A DNA stretch of 64,000 nucleotides from Flavipsychrobacter sp. (GTDB taxonomy: Bacteria > Bacteroidota > Bacteroidia > Chitinophagales > Chitinophagaceae), in assembly GCA_024508935.1 (NCBI GenBank), contig JANINW010000093.1:29013-93012 (forward strand), in the 5' to 3' direction. Under the pieces are notes generated by a model, which saw only the letters and a list, made by a program, of their open reading frames with translations, did not search any database and had not been told where the DNA came from. The translations under genes were made by a program, and so were the position numbers. Of the stretch, positions 8,452 through 16,105 are shown piece after piece (the first letter of the stretch is position 1; each line of letters starts with the position of its first letter).

Positions 8452-8868
8452 ATGAAAAAGAATAAAGGCTTCGTTCTGGCAGCTATAGCAGCTGCAGCCA
8501 GCTTATTTGCAAGCTGTAACAGGGATTACATGAGCTACGATGTGCGCGAACTCACTGCTTCAGGTAGAGGGGGCACGGCCGTTCTTCGTGTAATGCCGGC
8601 ACATCATGACCGACCTATAGATACAGGTATGGTGTACATAAAGTACAATACCATGAACCAGGCTAAACTGTATGATGATTCAGCAAAGATCATGCTGGAA
8701 GGTGGCACTCCTGTGGCTATTTTTTCAGGTTTGAAGGGAGGAAATTATTATGTGTATAGCAAGGGCTGGGACAGAAACATCAACCAGGAAGTGATTGGAG
8801 GCCGTGCTGTAACTGTAACACAGGAAGGTGTTTATTTCATAAGGCTTGCTGTAACTGAAGGCGATTGA
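8452..8868 (+). CDS. Small lipoprotein with RVMPAHH motif (paralogue 1)
   Basis: A 138-residue lipoprotein (signal ending LFASC, Cys22). The mature part has GGTAVLRVMPAHHDRPIDT and MVYIKYNT near its middle, then a KGGNYYVYSKGWD strand and a closing TEGD. It aligns along its whole length with the next gene, so the two are a tandem duplication. The His-His pair is conserved in both copies and may bind metal. The fold looks like one beta sandwich with a transthyretin-like GNYYVY strand. It lies 28 bases after the MbnP gene. Confidence 0.7.
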   Translation: MKKNKGFVLAAIAAAASLFASCNRDYMSYDVRELTASGRGGTAVLRVMPAHHDRPIDTGMVYIKYNTMNQAKLYDDSAKIMLEGGTPVAIFSGLKGGNYYVYSKGWDRNINQEVIGGRAVTVTQEGVYFIRLAVTEGD

Positions 8869-8897
8869 GTACAAATGAAGCTCAAATTTTTAATATC

Positions 8898-9323
8898 ATG
8901 AAAAGACAAACTCTATACACGATATGGCTGCCTGCTTTGGTAGCCATATCGTATTTTTCGGCATGCAAGGATAAGAAAACAGAAACGCCAGCACCTGCAG
9001 TTATTGCAGGCAAAGGAGGCAGTTCTATCCTGCGCGTTATACCGCGCCATCATACCAAAGAGATAGACAGCTGCACGGTGTACATAAAGTATAATGCGCA
9101 GGACCTGCCTGCAAATGGCAAATACGACGATTCGCTGAAAGTAGTGAAAGACAGCAGTGGCCATCCTTATGCCATCTTTACCGGCCTGAAAAAAGGTAAC
9201 TATTATTTGTATGGGTTTGGTTGGGACAAAAGCATTGCCGATACCGTACTGGGTGGCTCTCCGCATATAATTACCACAGATGGGACAGACGATATGTATT
9301 TGCAGATAACAGAAGGAGATTGA
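8898..9323 (+). CDS. Small lipoprotein with RVIPRHH motif (paralogue 2)
   Basis: A 141-residue lipoprotein (lipobox YFSAC, Cys22), paralogous to the preceding gene: SILRVIPRHHTKEIDS, TVYIKYNAQD, KKGNYYLYGFGWD and final TEGD all match. Start at 8898 is chosen because it opens a normal signal peptide; a GTG-like start at 8865 would overlap the previous stop and add a non-signal extension. It is the last gene of the MbnP operon; no clear hairpin terminator follows in the 213-base gap to 9537. Confidence 0.7.
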   Translation: MKRQTLYTIWLPALVAISYFSACKDKKTETPAPAVIAGKGGSSILRVIPRHHTKEIDSCTVYIKYNAQDLPANGKYDDSLKVVKDSSGHPYAIFTGLKKGNYYLYGFGWDKSIADTVLGGSPHIITTDGTDDMYLQITEGD

Positions 9324-9536
9324 TAAATATCGGGGGGGACGGATCAGGCTTTGGTGCCATATTAACTATTAGATAATATTTTATAGCTATTTATTTTCAA
9401 TTAATCAGCTGCAAAAATATCGCCTGTTCTGGTTTCCTGTTTTATCAGAAAACGCTTGCAAAAGTCCCGTTAATTTATTATTATTGCTTTTTATACAACC
9501 GTTTTACGAATATCAGTATTTGAACAATTTTAGCTT

Positions 9537-10994
9537 ATGTCTATAAAACTACTTTCTCGGTTTAAAAACTATGCTGCACTGGGACTTGTTTTGCTGGCAG
9601 GTAATATAGCTCATGCGCAGCCATGTATACCGCCTTTGGCAGTTAACTGCACCAATTCAGCCAACTCTACCTGGATCACTAATTTTAAAACCACGGGAGC
9701 AGTAGTGAATATTAATAATACTACCGCTTGTGATGCAGCTAACAGCTATTTTTACTTTTCTACCATTACCTGCCGTGCCAATGCCGGTACGAAAATTGGT
9801 TATTCCGTAACTCAAAGCAAGAGCTGGCAAACTGGTTTGGGTGTGTGGGTAGACTGGGGTAAAGATTTAAGTTTTGGTAATGGCAATCAATACGGTGTCA
9901 ATGAAAAACAAAACGTTACCAACCAGTTTTTTAATGGTTCTACGGCGTTAGCAAGTTCTACTACGCCATATGAGATAAAAATTCCTGCAAATATTAAGCA
10001 AGGCATATACCGCATACGTGTACGTATTGCAGCAGGTGCAGCTCCTCCGTCATCTACAGTGTTTGGTGGTGTTGCTCCTTGCGCAGGCGGCAGTGGTAAC
10101 TACGATAATGGTGAAACGGAAGAATATAACCTTGAAGTGATTAACCCATGCCTGCCTCCGGGAGTTACGTCCGTGTCAAACCTTTCAGATCGTTCCGCTA
10201 CTGTTTCATGGTCTGTAAGGCCTAACGCTGATATGTATGAATGGCTCTTAGATACAAGCCGTACTGATCCTACCAGCTATGGTTATTATTATACCAGTAC
10301 AGCTAGTGTTGCTTTCCCTAGTGTAGACTATCCTAAACTGGAATGTAATACCAAATATTATTTCCATGTGAGGACTATTTGTGATACTACGCCAAAACCG
10401 TCATCAGCCTGGGTTTATTCTCCATGGACAATAGATTCATTTACTACTGATCAGTGTTGTTATATCCCACCTGTGACCATAAGCCAGGTAGGACCAACTA
10501 CTGCAGTAGCTACGTGGACTGCAGTACCAAGTGGATACAGGTATGAATATGCAGTAGGTACTACCGGCAAAAATCCTCCTTTGACCGGCGGAACACAAAC
10601 AAACTATACCAGCGTATTGCTGCAAGGTTTACCATGCAATAAAGAATCTTTCTTCTACCTCAGGGCGTTATGTTCTCCTACACCGTATTCTGAATGGGGA
10701 GAAACCAGCGTTGTTACCCTTCCTTGTACCTCTGTTGACAATGTTGGTGGTATTGCAGGTGGGATAGAGGCCTATCCAAACCCTGCGAAAGACATGATCA
10801 CTGTAAAAGTGAAAGGATGGAAAACAGGAGATGGCAATGTGGTTATTACAGATCTCACCGGCAAAGTTGTGAAAACAGCTATAGCCAGTACTGATATAGT
10901 AAGCCTGAGCCTGGATGGCCTGGCACCCGGTTTCTACCTCTTAAAGTACACTGATCCGCAAAGAAGTGAAGTGATCAGGATCAATAAACAATAA
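9537..10994 (+). CDS. Secreted GEVED/fibronectin-like protein with T9SS sorting domain (copy 1)
   Basis: A 485-residue protein: signal peptide (about 1-26), a GEVED domain (about 30-205) with WVDWGKDLSFG and the GETEEYNLEV signature, two fibronectin III-like repeats (about 205-395; each with an AT(V/A)SW-type strand and a KYYFHVR- or SFFYLR-type strand), then a Por C-terminal sorting domain from AYPNPAKDM. It is presumably a surface or secreted adhesion or binding protein exported by the type IX system. The next gene is a close paralogue. A strong terminator at 11021 separates them, so each has its own transcript. Confidence 0.85.
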   Translation: MSIKLLSRFKNYAALGLVLLAGNIAHAQPCIPPLAVNCTNSANSTWITNFKTTGAVVNINNTTACDAANSYFYFSTITCRANAGTKIGYSVTQSKSWQTGLGVWVDWGKDLSFGNGNQYGVNEKQNVTNQFFNGSTALASSTTPYEIKIPANIKQGIYRIRVRIAAGAAPPSSTVFGGVAPCAGGSGNYDNGETEEYNLEVINPCLPPGVTSVSNLSDRSATVSWSVRPNADMYEWLLDTSRTDPTSYGYYYTSTASVAFPSVDYPKLECNTKYYFHVRTICDTTPKPSSAWVYSPWTIDSFTTDQCCYIPPVTISQVGPTTAVATWTAVPSGYRYEYAVGTTGKNPPLTGGTQTNYTSVLLQGLPCNKESFFYLRALCSPTPYSEWGETSVVTLPCTSVDNVGGIAGGIEAYPNPAKDMITVKVKGWKTGDGNVVITDLTGKVVKTAIASTDIVSLSLDGLAPGFYLLKYTDPQRSEVIRINKQ

Positions 10995-11020
10995 GAATTT
11001 CCAGTTCAAAACTAATAATG

Positions 11021-11052
11021 AAAACTCCCGCCAAACGGCGGGAGTTTTTTTG
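11021..11052 (+). terminator. Rho-independent terminator between the GEVED paralogues
   Basis: Stem AAAACTCCCGCC paired with GGCGGGAGTTTT-type bases around an AAAC loop, ending in seven T. Textbook intrinsic terminator 27 bases after the stop at 10994. Confidence 0.9.
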
Positions 11053-11193
11053 TAAAAAAATCTATATTAATACAAACCTTTATTTAAAATCAGCTGTCTT
11101 ATTAGTTATAAGGCTATGTGAATAGTTTGCATAGTAGTGTTCTTTCCCGGAGATTTCTCATTGTACCTGTCCATTTAATCCCATTCAGTACTT

Positions 11194-12645
11194 ATGAAAC
11201 TACACATCAATCTCAGCAGCATCTTATCGCCTGTTTTTTTCATCGCATTCCATGCAGCATCAGCACAATTTGGACCACCACCTTGCGTGCCGGTATATGG
11301 AAATAGTTGTACCAACTCTGCAAATACTACCTGGATAACCAATTTTAAAACAACAGGCGGCATTATCAATATCAATAATAGCTCTGCCTGCAGTGATGCG
11401 AGCAGTTATAAATATTACCAGGGCATTTCCTGCAAATACAATGCAGGGTCTACTGTAAGCTGGGATGCTACCCAATCTAAACCATGGAGTACCGGTTTGG
11501 CAATATATGTAGATTGGAATGATGATGGCATATTTACCCTAACCGGGGGCAATGTACCGGGCGGCACAGAGAAAATGACAGCGAATGCTACCTTCTTTAA
11601 TAATGTTACTAATCCCGCAAATGCCCCTGCAGGCAGGAGTTTTGTAGTGCCCGAATGGGCTAAGCAAGGTATACACCGTATGCGTGTACGTATCCAGGCA
11701 TCAGGTGTCAATCCTACATTGCCTGCCGTGAACGGCACACCCTGCGGATTGATCAATAACGGAGAGGCAGAAGATTATGATTTTGAAGTGGTGAACCCTT
11801 GCACAGCACCGGGTGTCACATCAGTTTCGGGGGTTAGTGACCATGAGGCTACTGTATCATGGTCTGCAAGGCCTAATGCTGATATGTACGAATGGTTATT
11901 AGACAATTCACCTGCAGACCCAACCAGTTTTGGCTATTATTATACAACCAAGCCAAGTGTAAGTTTTCCTGATGCTAATTACCCGCAGTTGCAATGCCAT
12001 ACCCAATATTATTTTCACCTGAGAACTGTATGTGATACCCGTCCTACGCCTGCATCAAATTGGGTATACTCTCCATGGATAACGGAGACATTTACCACCG
12101 ACGAATGTTGTTATATGCCGGTAGTAACTATGAGCCAGGTAGCTCCCACCAGTGCTGTAGCCTCATGGAGTGCAGTGCCAAGTAATTATGCTTACGAGTA
12201 TGCTTTAGGTTCGCAACCCAATAATCCCCCGCTTACCGGTGGTACTGTTACCAACTATACCAGTGTATTATTGCAAGGGCTGCCCTGCAATGCAAAATCA
12301 TATTTATACGTAAGGTCTTTATGTTCTCCTACGCCACAATCAGGTTGGACAGAAACGCCTTTCTTTACATTGCCCTGTACATCTGTAGATAACCTGAACG
12401 GTATTGCCGGTGGAATAGAGGCTTATCCAAATCCTGCTAAAGATGCAGTAACGATAAAAGTAAATGGCTGGAAGAACAGCGATGGTCATGTAGTAGTTAC
12501 TGACCTTAGCGGGAAAGTATTGCATACTGCTTTGGTTAGTGCAGATAGGGTTAATATTCCTTTAGTAGGTTTAGCACCCGGCATATACCTGGTTAAATAC
12601 GCAGATGCTGTGCGCACTGAAATAATACGCATCAATAAGCAATAG
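11194..12645 (+). CDS. Secreted GEVED/fibronectin-like protein with T9SS sorting domain (copy 2)
   Basis: A 483-residue paralogue of the upstream gene with the same order: signal peptide, GEVED domain (VDWNDDGIF, NNGEAEDYDFEV), two fibronectin III-like repeats and a Por C-terminal domain from AYPNPAKDA. Copy 2 matches the classical calcium-binding-like DWNDDG motif better than copy 1, where the loop reads DWGKDLS. The strong similarity over full length, including the identical phrase TNYTSVLLQGLPCN, indicates a recent tandem duplication with divergence in the GEVED loops. Confidence 0.85.
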   Translation: MKLHINLSSILSPVFFIAFHAASAQFGPPPCVPVYGNSCTNSANTTWITNFKTTGGIININNSSACSDASSYKYYQGISCKYNAGSTVSWDATQSKPWSTGLAIYVDWNDDGIFTLTGGNVPGGTEKMTANATFFNNVTNPANAPAGRSFVVPEWAKQGIHRMRVRIQASGVNPTLPAVNGTPCGLINNGEAEDYDFEVVNPCTAPGVTSVSGVSDHEATVSWSARPNADMYEWLLDNSPADPTSFGYYYTTKPSVSFPDANYPQLQCHTQYYFHLRTVCDTRPTPASNWVYSPWITETFTTDECCYMPVVTMSQVAPTSAVASWSAVPSNYAYEYALGSQPNNPPLTGGTVTNYTSVLLQGLPCNAKSYLYVRSLCSPTPQSGWTETPFFTLPCTSVDNLNGIAGGIEAYPNPAKDAVTIKVNGWKNSDGHVVVTDLSGKVLHTALVSADRVNIPLVGLAPGIYLVKYADAVRTEIIRINKQ

Positions 12646-12669
12646 CGATCTGGTAAAGCCTGAAAAAAT

Positions 12670-12700
12670 TGGCGCTACTGTAAATAATACAGTAGCGCCA
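12670..12700. terminator. Hairpin between convergent genes, probable bidirectional terminator
   Basis: Perfect 12-bp arms TGGCGCTACTGT (12670-12681) and ACAGTAGCGCCA (12689-12700) with a 7-base AT loop. A-rich on the left and TTATTATT on the right, so it can serve the plus-strand GEVED gene and the minus-strand gene ending at 12738. Confidence 0.75.
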
Positions 12701-12737
12701 TTATTATTAATGGAGGGCAAAAATATTTTCTGTGTGT

Positions 12738-13004
12738 TTAAAGTGCCAGTAATCTGCGGTGCACTTCTCTTGTATCTTCAGGATTGTTGATAATGATGCA
12801 ATCATCCATACCGAAAATGAACATCATTTTCAACGGCAGGTTACTGAGCCGCGAAACAAAAGTACTAAGGGAAAAATAGTCTTTGTCCCCGCTGTATTCA
12901 ATTTTCCTGTGGATAATTACGTTGCTGGCTTTTTCAGTTTGCAGCAACTCTTTTCCGCTTAATGGCTTGCATAGAATGGCCATTACATATTCGCTTGCAG
13001 TCAT
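12738..13004 (-). CDS. Hypothetical protein, 88 aa
   Basis: An 88-residue cytoplasmic protein without signal peptide or membrane segment. It starts with ATG preceded by GGAAGAGAA, a purine-rich Shine-Dalgarno-like stretch 1 base upstream, and ends near a shared hairpin. Mixed charged sequence with a central KMMFIFGMDDCIIIN hydrophobic strand; no family recognised. The strand arrangement (convergent with the GEVED gene, hairpin between) supports a real gene. Confidence 0.55.
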   Translation of the reverse strand: MTASEYVMAILCKPLSGKELLQTEKASNVIIHRKIEYSGDKDYFSLSTFVSRLSNLPLKMMFIFGMDDCIIINNPEDTREVHRRLLAL

Positions 13005-13128
13005 TTCTCTTCCTTTATATGTGTGAAAAATATGCGAAGGGTTTATTTCATAGCGGGGTTAATTTAAAATTAAAAATAAAATATTGAAAATCACAAGCAT
13101 TGGGTGGTATATTTTTATAAATACCCCA

Positions 13129-13162
13129 TTTTATCATATAAATACCTATTTATATGATAAAA
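13129..13162. repeat. 34-bp AT-only near-perfect palindrome
   Basis: Arms TTTTATCATATAAATA (13129-13144) and TATTTATATGATAAAA (13147-13162) are perfect complements separated by CC. It could extrude as a cruciform, act as an operator, or form a hairpin in RNA. It sits between the 88-aa gene and the candidate 33-aa gene, both on the minus strand. Confidence 0.7.
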
Positions 13163-13253
13163 ATGCATAAATAAGAGTAGTAAACTAAACCGGGTATATA
13201 ATATCCGGGCTCAAATGTATAAGATGCTGAACGCTTGGGAGGAAGGGGGATGC

Positions 13254-13355
13254 CTATTTCCGCTTTTTAGGATAGACGATATCAAGCAGGCTAATGCAGA
13301 ACAACAGGCCTTGCCTTCCCAGGTATATTGTTGTGATGATGTATAAGGCCGTCAT
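13254..13355 (-). CDS. Candidate small membrane protein, 33 aa
   Basis: An ATG-started ORF of 33 codons on the minus strand, with one hydrophobic helix (about residues 3-28, including LLFCISLLDIVY) and a positively charged end PKKRK, the topology of a single-pass membrane microprotein. The start is preceded by an A/G-rich stretch and, further up, by a long inverted repeat (13375-13498). The leader end, TTTCTAAAAAAAG before the ORF, resembles the sequence before the small ORF at 27408. Too short for confident prediction. Confidence 0.3.
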   Translation of the reverse strand: MTALYIITTIYLGRQGLLFCISLLDIVYPKKRK

Positions 13356-13374
13356 ATCTCGTTTTCTTTTTTTA

Positions 13375-13498
13375 GAAACATCGTTAGCACCGCGTGAGCC
13401 CTTGTTATGGTGGTGGGGAAATTAGGGGCTGATGGAAAAAGCGAAAATTATTTCTGGCTCACGCGGTGTTTCTGATGATTGGGTAAGAACGATGTTTT
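13375..13498. repeat. Nested long inverted repeats, possible structured leader RNA
   Basis: Inner perfect 13-bp arms CACCGCGTGAGCC (13388-13400) and GGCTCACGCGGTG (13456-13468) enclose 55 bases; outer arms AAACATCGTT (13376-13385) and AACGATGTTT (13488-13497) enclose the whole. On the minus strand it would form a two-part stem in the leader of the 33-aa ORF. The surrounding 13005-13862 stretch otherwise holds no convincing gene; 13500-13600 is GTTTGTTT-rich, so AAACAAAC-rich on the minus strand, like other leaders in this window. Confidence 0.6.
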
Positions 13499-13645
13499 TC
13501 AGTGTTTGTTTATCTTTTGTTTTGTGACAGGTAGGTGTTTGTTTGTGTGTTTATTGTTTTGTTTTGATAGCAGTTGATATTGTTTGTTCGTTTGATGATG
13601 TAAAGGTGCAACCGCATTTCTCCACTTAGAAATTTTCAGGCACAG

Positions 13646-13673
13646 TTAACGTCCATTTTGCAAGGACTTAACG
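13646..13673 (-). promoter_or_regulatory. Candidate LytTR-type direct repeat (CGTTAA x2, 22-bp period)
   Basis: On the minus strand CGTTAA occurs twice with a 22-bp period (13668-13673 and 13646-13651). The 9-base repeats around them resemble the published LytTR consensus with a central GTT and an A/G at the eighth position. It lies upstream of the minus-strand leader/33-aa ORF unit; a poor -7-like CACCTTTA is at 13601-13608 on the minus strand. Confidence 0.35.
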
Positions 13674-13829
13674 AGTGATTTACAATACATTGATGCAGAA
13701 ATACGCTAAAAAATAACACTGAGTAATAATTGCACTCGCCTCAAACCCTTTTCCATTAAGGGTTTATGTGATTTTAAATTTTTTCGAAAAATATTTTTGC
13801 ATTTTTATTGGATGCATTGGTTTCTTATG

Positions 13830-13837
13830 TATCTTTG
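13830..13837 (+). promoter_or_regulatory. -7 box TATCTTTG for the PadR operon
   Basis: Exact TAnnTTTG match 25 bases before the ATG at 13863. Confidence 0.6.
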
Positions 13838-13862
13838 AATTAAGTATTAAGAACAATATATT

Positions 13863-14204
13863 ATGGTATACTCATCTGAACTGGTAAAAGGCACGTTAAA
13901 AACAATAGTTATGAAGCTGCTTACCGACAACAAGAAAATGTATGGATATGAGATAACGCAGCGCGTTAAAGAGCTTACTGCCGATAAGATACAGATAACA
14001 GAAGGCGCACTCTATCCTACATTGCACGCATTAGAAGCTGAAGGGTTGCTTACTACCCAAACTGAATATATAGGAAAGCGAGTACGGAAATATTACAGCC
14101 TTAGCCCGACAGGCAAAACCCGCACTAAAGAACGTGTAAGCGAGATGGCAGATTTTATCAATACAATGATCTTCCTGCTGGACCTGAAACCTAAAACGGC
14201 TTAA
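13863..14204 (+). CDS. PadR-family transcriptional regulator
   Basis: A 113-residue winged-helix protein of typical PadR length. It opens with a short strand and LVKGTLKTIVMKLL, then MYGYEITQRVKE (helix before the turn), ITEGALYPTLHALEAEGLL (recognition helix) and the wing RVRKYYSLSPTGK. PadR proteins are dimeric repressors, and here the partner gene starts 1 base after the stop. The pair therefore forms a regulator-membrane protein operon. Autoregulation is likely by analogy with the family. Confidence 0.92.
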   Translation: MVYSSELVKGTLKTIVMKLLTDNKKMYGYEITQRVKELTADKIQITEGALYPTLHALEAEGLLTTQTEYIGKRVRKYYSLSPTGKTRTKERVSEMADFINTMIFLLDLKPKTA

Positions 14205-14205
14205 C

Positions 14206-15348
14206 ATGTACCAACTCAGTGATGAACAGGTAGACTATATTCTTAATGACATAAGTGCACGTGGCATTAAGATGGAAGACCTGCAGGACAACCTGCTGGA
14301 TCATGTCTGCTGTATCATAGAACAAAACCTCGAAGATGGGGGAGCTTTCGAGGCCTTTTATCAAAGCACTATTGCGAGGTTCTATAAAAAAGATCTGGCG
14401 GAGATAGAAGAAGAAACCCAACTCCTTCTCACATTCAAAAACTATTATGCAATGAGAAAAGTAATGATAAGGGCAGGTGTAGTGTCTGTATGTGCATTCG
14501 CACTTGGCTCGCTCTTTAAGATCATGTACTGGCCCGGGGCCAGTGTTTTATTTACCCTGGCCATAGGTATTTTCAGCTTTATTTTTATGCCTCTGCTCTT
14601 CCTGCTGAAGCGCAGAGAGGCGAGCAATACACAGGAAAGGCTATTGCTGGCCAGTGGTGTGCTGGCAGGCATAGGCTATGCTGTATCGACCTTGTTTCAT
14701 GTACAGCACTGGCCTGGTGCACGCATCATGTGGTTTGTAACACTGATACTGGCTTTTTTTGTAGCCATACCGCTTTATTTCTTTGGTGGCATTCGCAAGC
14801 CGGGACAGCGGACGAATACAATTGTAATTTCTGTGGTAATGGTAGGTGTGTTGGGTGTTCAATTCCTGCTTACCGCATTGCGCCCATCTACCCAAACAAC
14901 AGGGCGCATCTATGCCTACCTGCAAACAGAAGATATGCTGGAAAAGCTAAGGCACCAGCAGCATAACAATGATAAACTGGTGCAGGACATACAGGCTACC
15001 TGCGAAGCCCTGAAGCAGGAATTGCTGCAAACCGAAATAGGCCTGCGCGAAATACCGGGCGATTTTGAAGCACAAAATATACGCCTGAATGAAAGGTATG
15101 TAGCCAACGGCTTTTTTACCATGGAGCGCCCCGGCCAGCTGCTGAAGCAGTTGAAACAGCAAGTGGCAGCCTATAATGCATCCAAAGCAGGAATGCCAGA
15201 CAGTCAGCTGCCTGTGAAGAATTCTATTCTTGACGACCATTTCCTGGACAAGGACTTTTGCAGCAGTTTGTATGTGCTGAATAATATTGCGCAGCTGCAG
15301 GTTTTCCTGGCGCAAATACCCCCGGGCGATGCAGCTACTGTAAGATAA
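14206..15348 (+). CDS. Membrane protein with two WPGA motifs (GldL-like segments), PadR partner
   Basis: A 380-residue protein. The first ~75 residues are soluble (DEQVDYILNDISARGIKMEDLQDNLLDHVCC) and resemble the small domain found in PadR-linked membrane proteins. Next come about five hydrophobic segments, two of them containing a repeated motif, SLFKIMYWPGAS and TLFHVQHWPGAR, similar to the membrane hairpin of the gliding motor protein GldL. The last ~150 residues are a helical, Gln/Glu-rich extracytoplasmic or cytoplasmic domain. Function unknown; a PadR-controlled envelope sensor or transporter is a guess. Confidence 0.7.
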   Translation: MYQLSDEQVDYILNDISARGIKMEDLQDNLLDHVCCIIEQNLEDGGAFEAFYQSTIARFYKKDLAEIEEETQLLLTFKNYYAMRKVMIRAGVVSVCAFALGSLFKIMYWPGASVLFTLAIGIFSFIFMPLLFLLKRREASNTQERLLLASGVLAGIGYAVSTLFHVQHWPGARIMWFVTLILAFFVAIPLYFFGGIRKPGQRTNTIVISVVMVGVLGVQFLLTALRPSTQTTGRIYAYLQTEDMLEKLRHQQHNNDKLVQDIQATCEALKQELLQTEIGLREIPGDFEAQNIRLNERYVANGFFTMERPGQLLKQLKQQVAAYNASKAGMPDSQLPVKNSILDDHFLDKDFCSSLYVLNNIAQLQVFLAQIPPGDAATVR

Positions 15349-15443
15349 GAACCCTTTCTATTGTTTTAATTATCCAAATGTAAGCTCCTTTCCAGGAGCT
15401 TTACTGGCATACATGGCTTAAGATATCCTGAACCAAAGCCTTG

Positions 15444-15451
15444 TATCTTTG
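15444..15451 (+). promoter_or_regulatory. -7 box TATCTTTG, 4 bases before start codon
   Basis: Exact TAnnTTTG match; the next ATG is at 15456, implying a leaderless mRNA for the Crp-like regulator and fixing its start. Confidence 0.6.
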
Positions 15452-15455
15452 TGCC

Positions 15456-16028
15456 ATGCAGGATGCTTTATTACATCATATAAATAAGTTCACGCCACTC
15501 ACGGAGGATGAAGAGGATATTGTCCTGGCATGTACAAGCGTTCAGCAGCTTAAAAAGAAAGAATTCCTGCTAAAAAAAGGGCAGGTTTGCACTACCTACA
15601 ATTTTATAGCCGGCGGATGCCTCCGTTGTTTTTCTACAGATGATGAGGACAACGAAACGATACTGCAGTTTGCCATAGAGAACTGGTGGATGATAGATTA
15701 TAGCAGTTTTAATACCCGCAAGCCAACCCATTTGAATATACAGGCTGTAGAAAATACTGTGGTAATTAAAATACATTACGATGTGCTGGAAACATTATTG
15801 GAAAAGGTGCCTAAGCTGGAGCGGTATTTTCGCATCATTGCGCAGCGCGCGCTGGACGCATCGCACCGCCGCATAGAATATGTATATACAAGAAGTGGCG
15901 AAGAAAGGTATCGTTATTTCAGCAAAAGCTTTCCACAGTTTGTACAACGCATACCGCAATATATGCTGGCGTCTTATCTCGGCTTCACACCTGAATTTCT
16001 TAGTAAAATAAGAGCTAAGAAAATTTAA
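15456..16028 (+). CDS. Crp/Fnr-family regulator
   Basis: A 190-residue protein with a cyclic-nucleotide-binding-like beta roll (about 25-115, containing KKEFLLKKGQVCTTYNFIAGGCLRCF) and a dimerisation helix. The C-terminal segment is shorter than usual, QYMLASYLGFTPEFLSKIRAKK, and keeps the YLGFTPE.LS.IR recognition motif common in Bacteroidota Crp-like regulators. The arginine/glutamate that bind cAMP phosphate are not obvious, so the effector is unknown. The AhpD-like gene 78 bases downstream is a frequent partner of this regulator type. Confidence 0.82.
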   Translation: MQDALLHHINKFTPLTEDEEDIVLACTSVQQLKKKEFLLKKGQVCTTYNFIAGGCLRCFSTDDEDNETILQFAIENWWMIDYSSFNTRKPTHLNIQAVENTVVIKIHYDVLETLLEKVPKLERYFRIIAQRALDASHRRIEYVYTRSGEERYRYFSKSFPQFVQRIPQYMLASYLGFTPEFLSKIRAKKI

Positions 16029-16105
16029 GTCTTCTTTTCTTAAACCAGTTCAATTTTTTGGGCGGCTTTAAGCCGGAATTTTACAGTACAAAAAAACGAT
16101 ACATT

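Noticed and set aside
13375..13498. Insertion sequence bounded by the inverted repeats
   Set aside because: The interval is only 124 bases with no transposase and no flanking target duplication; a structured leader fits better.
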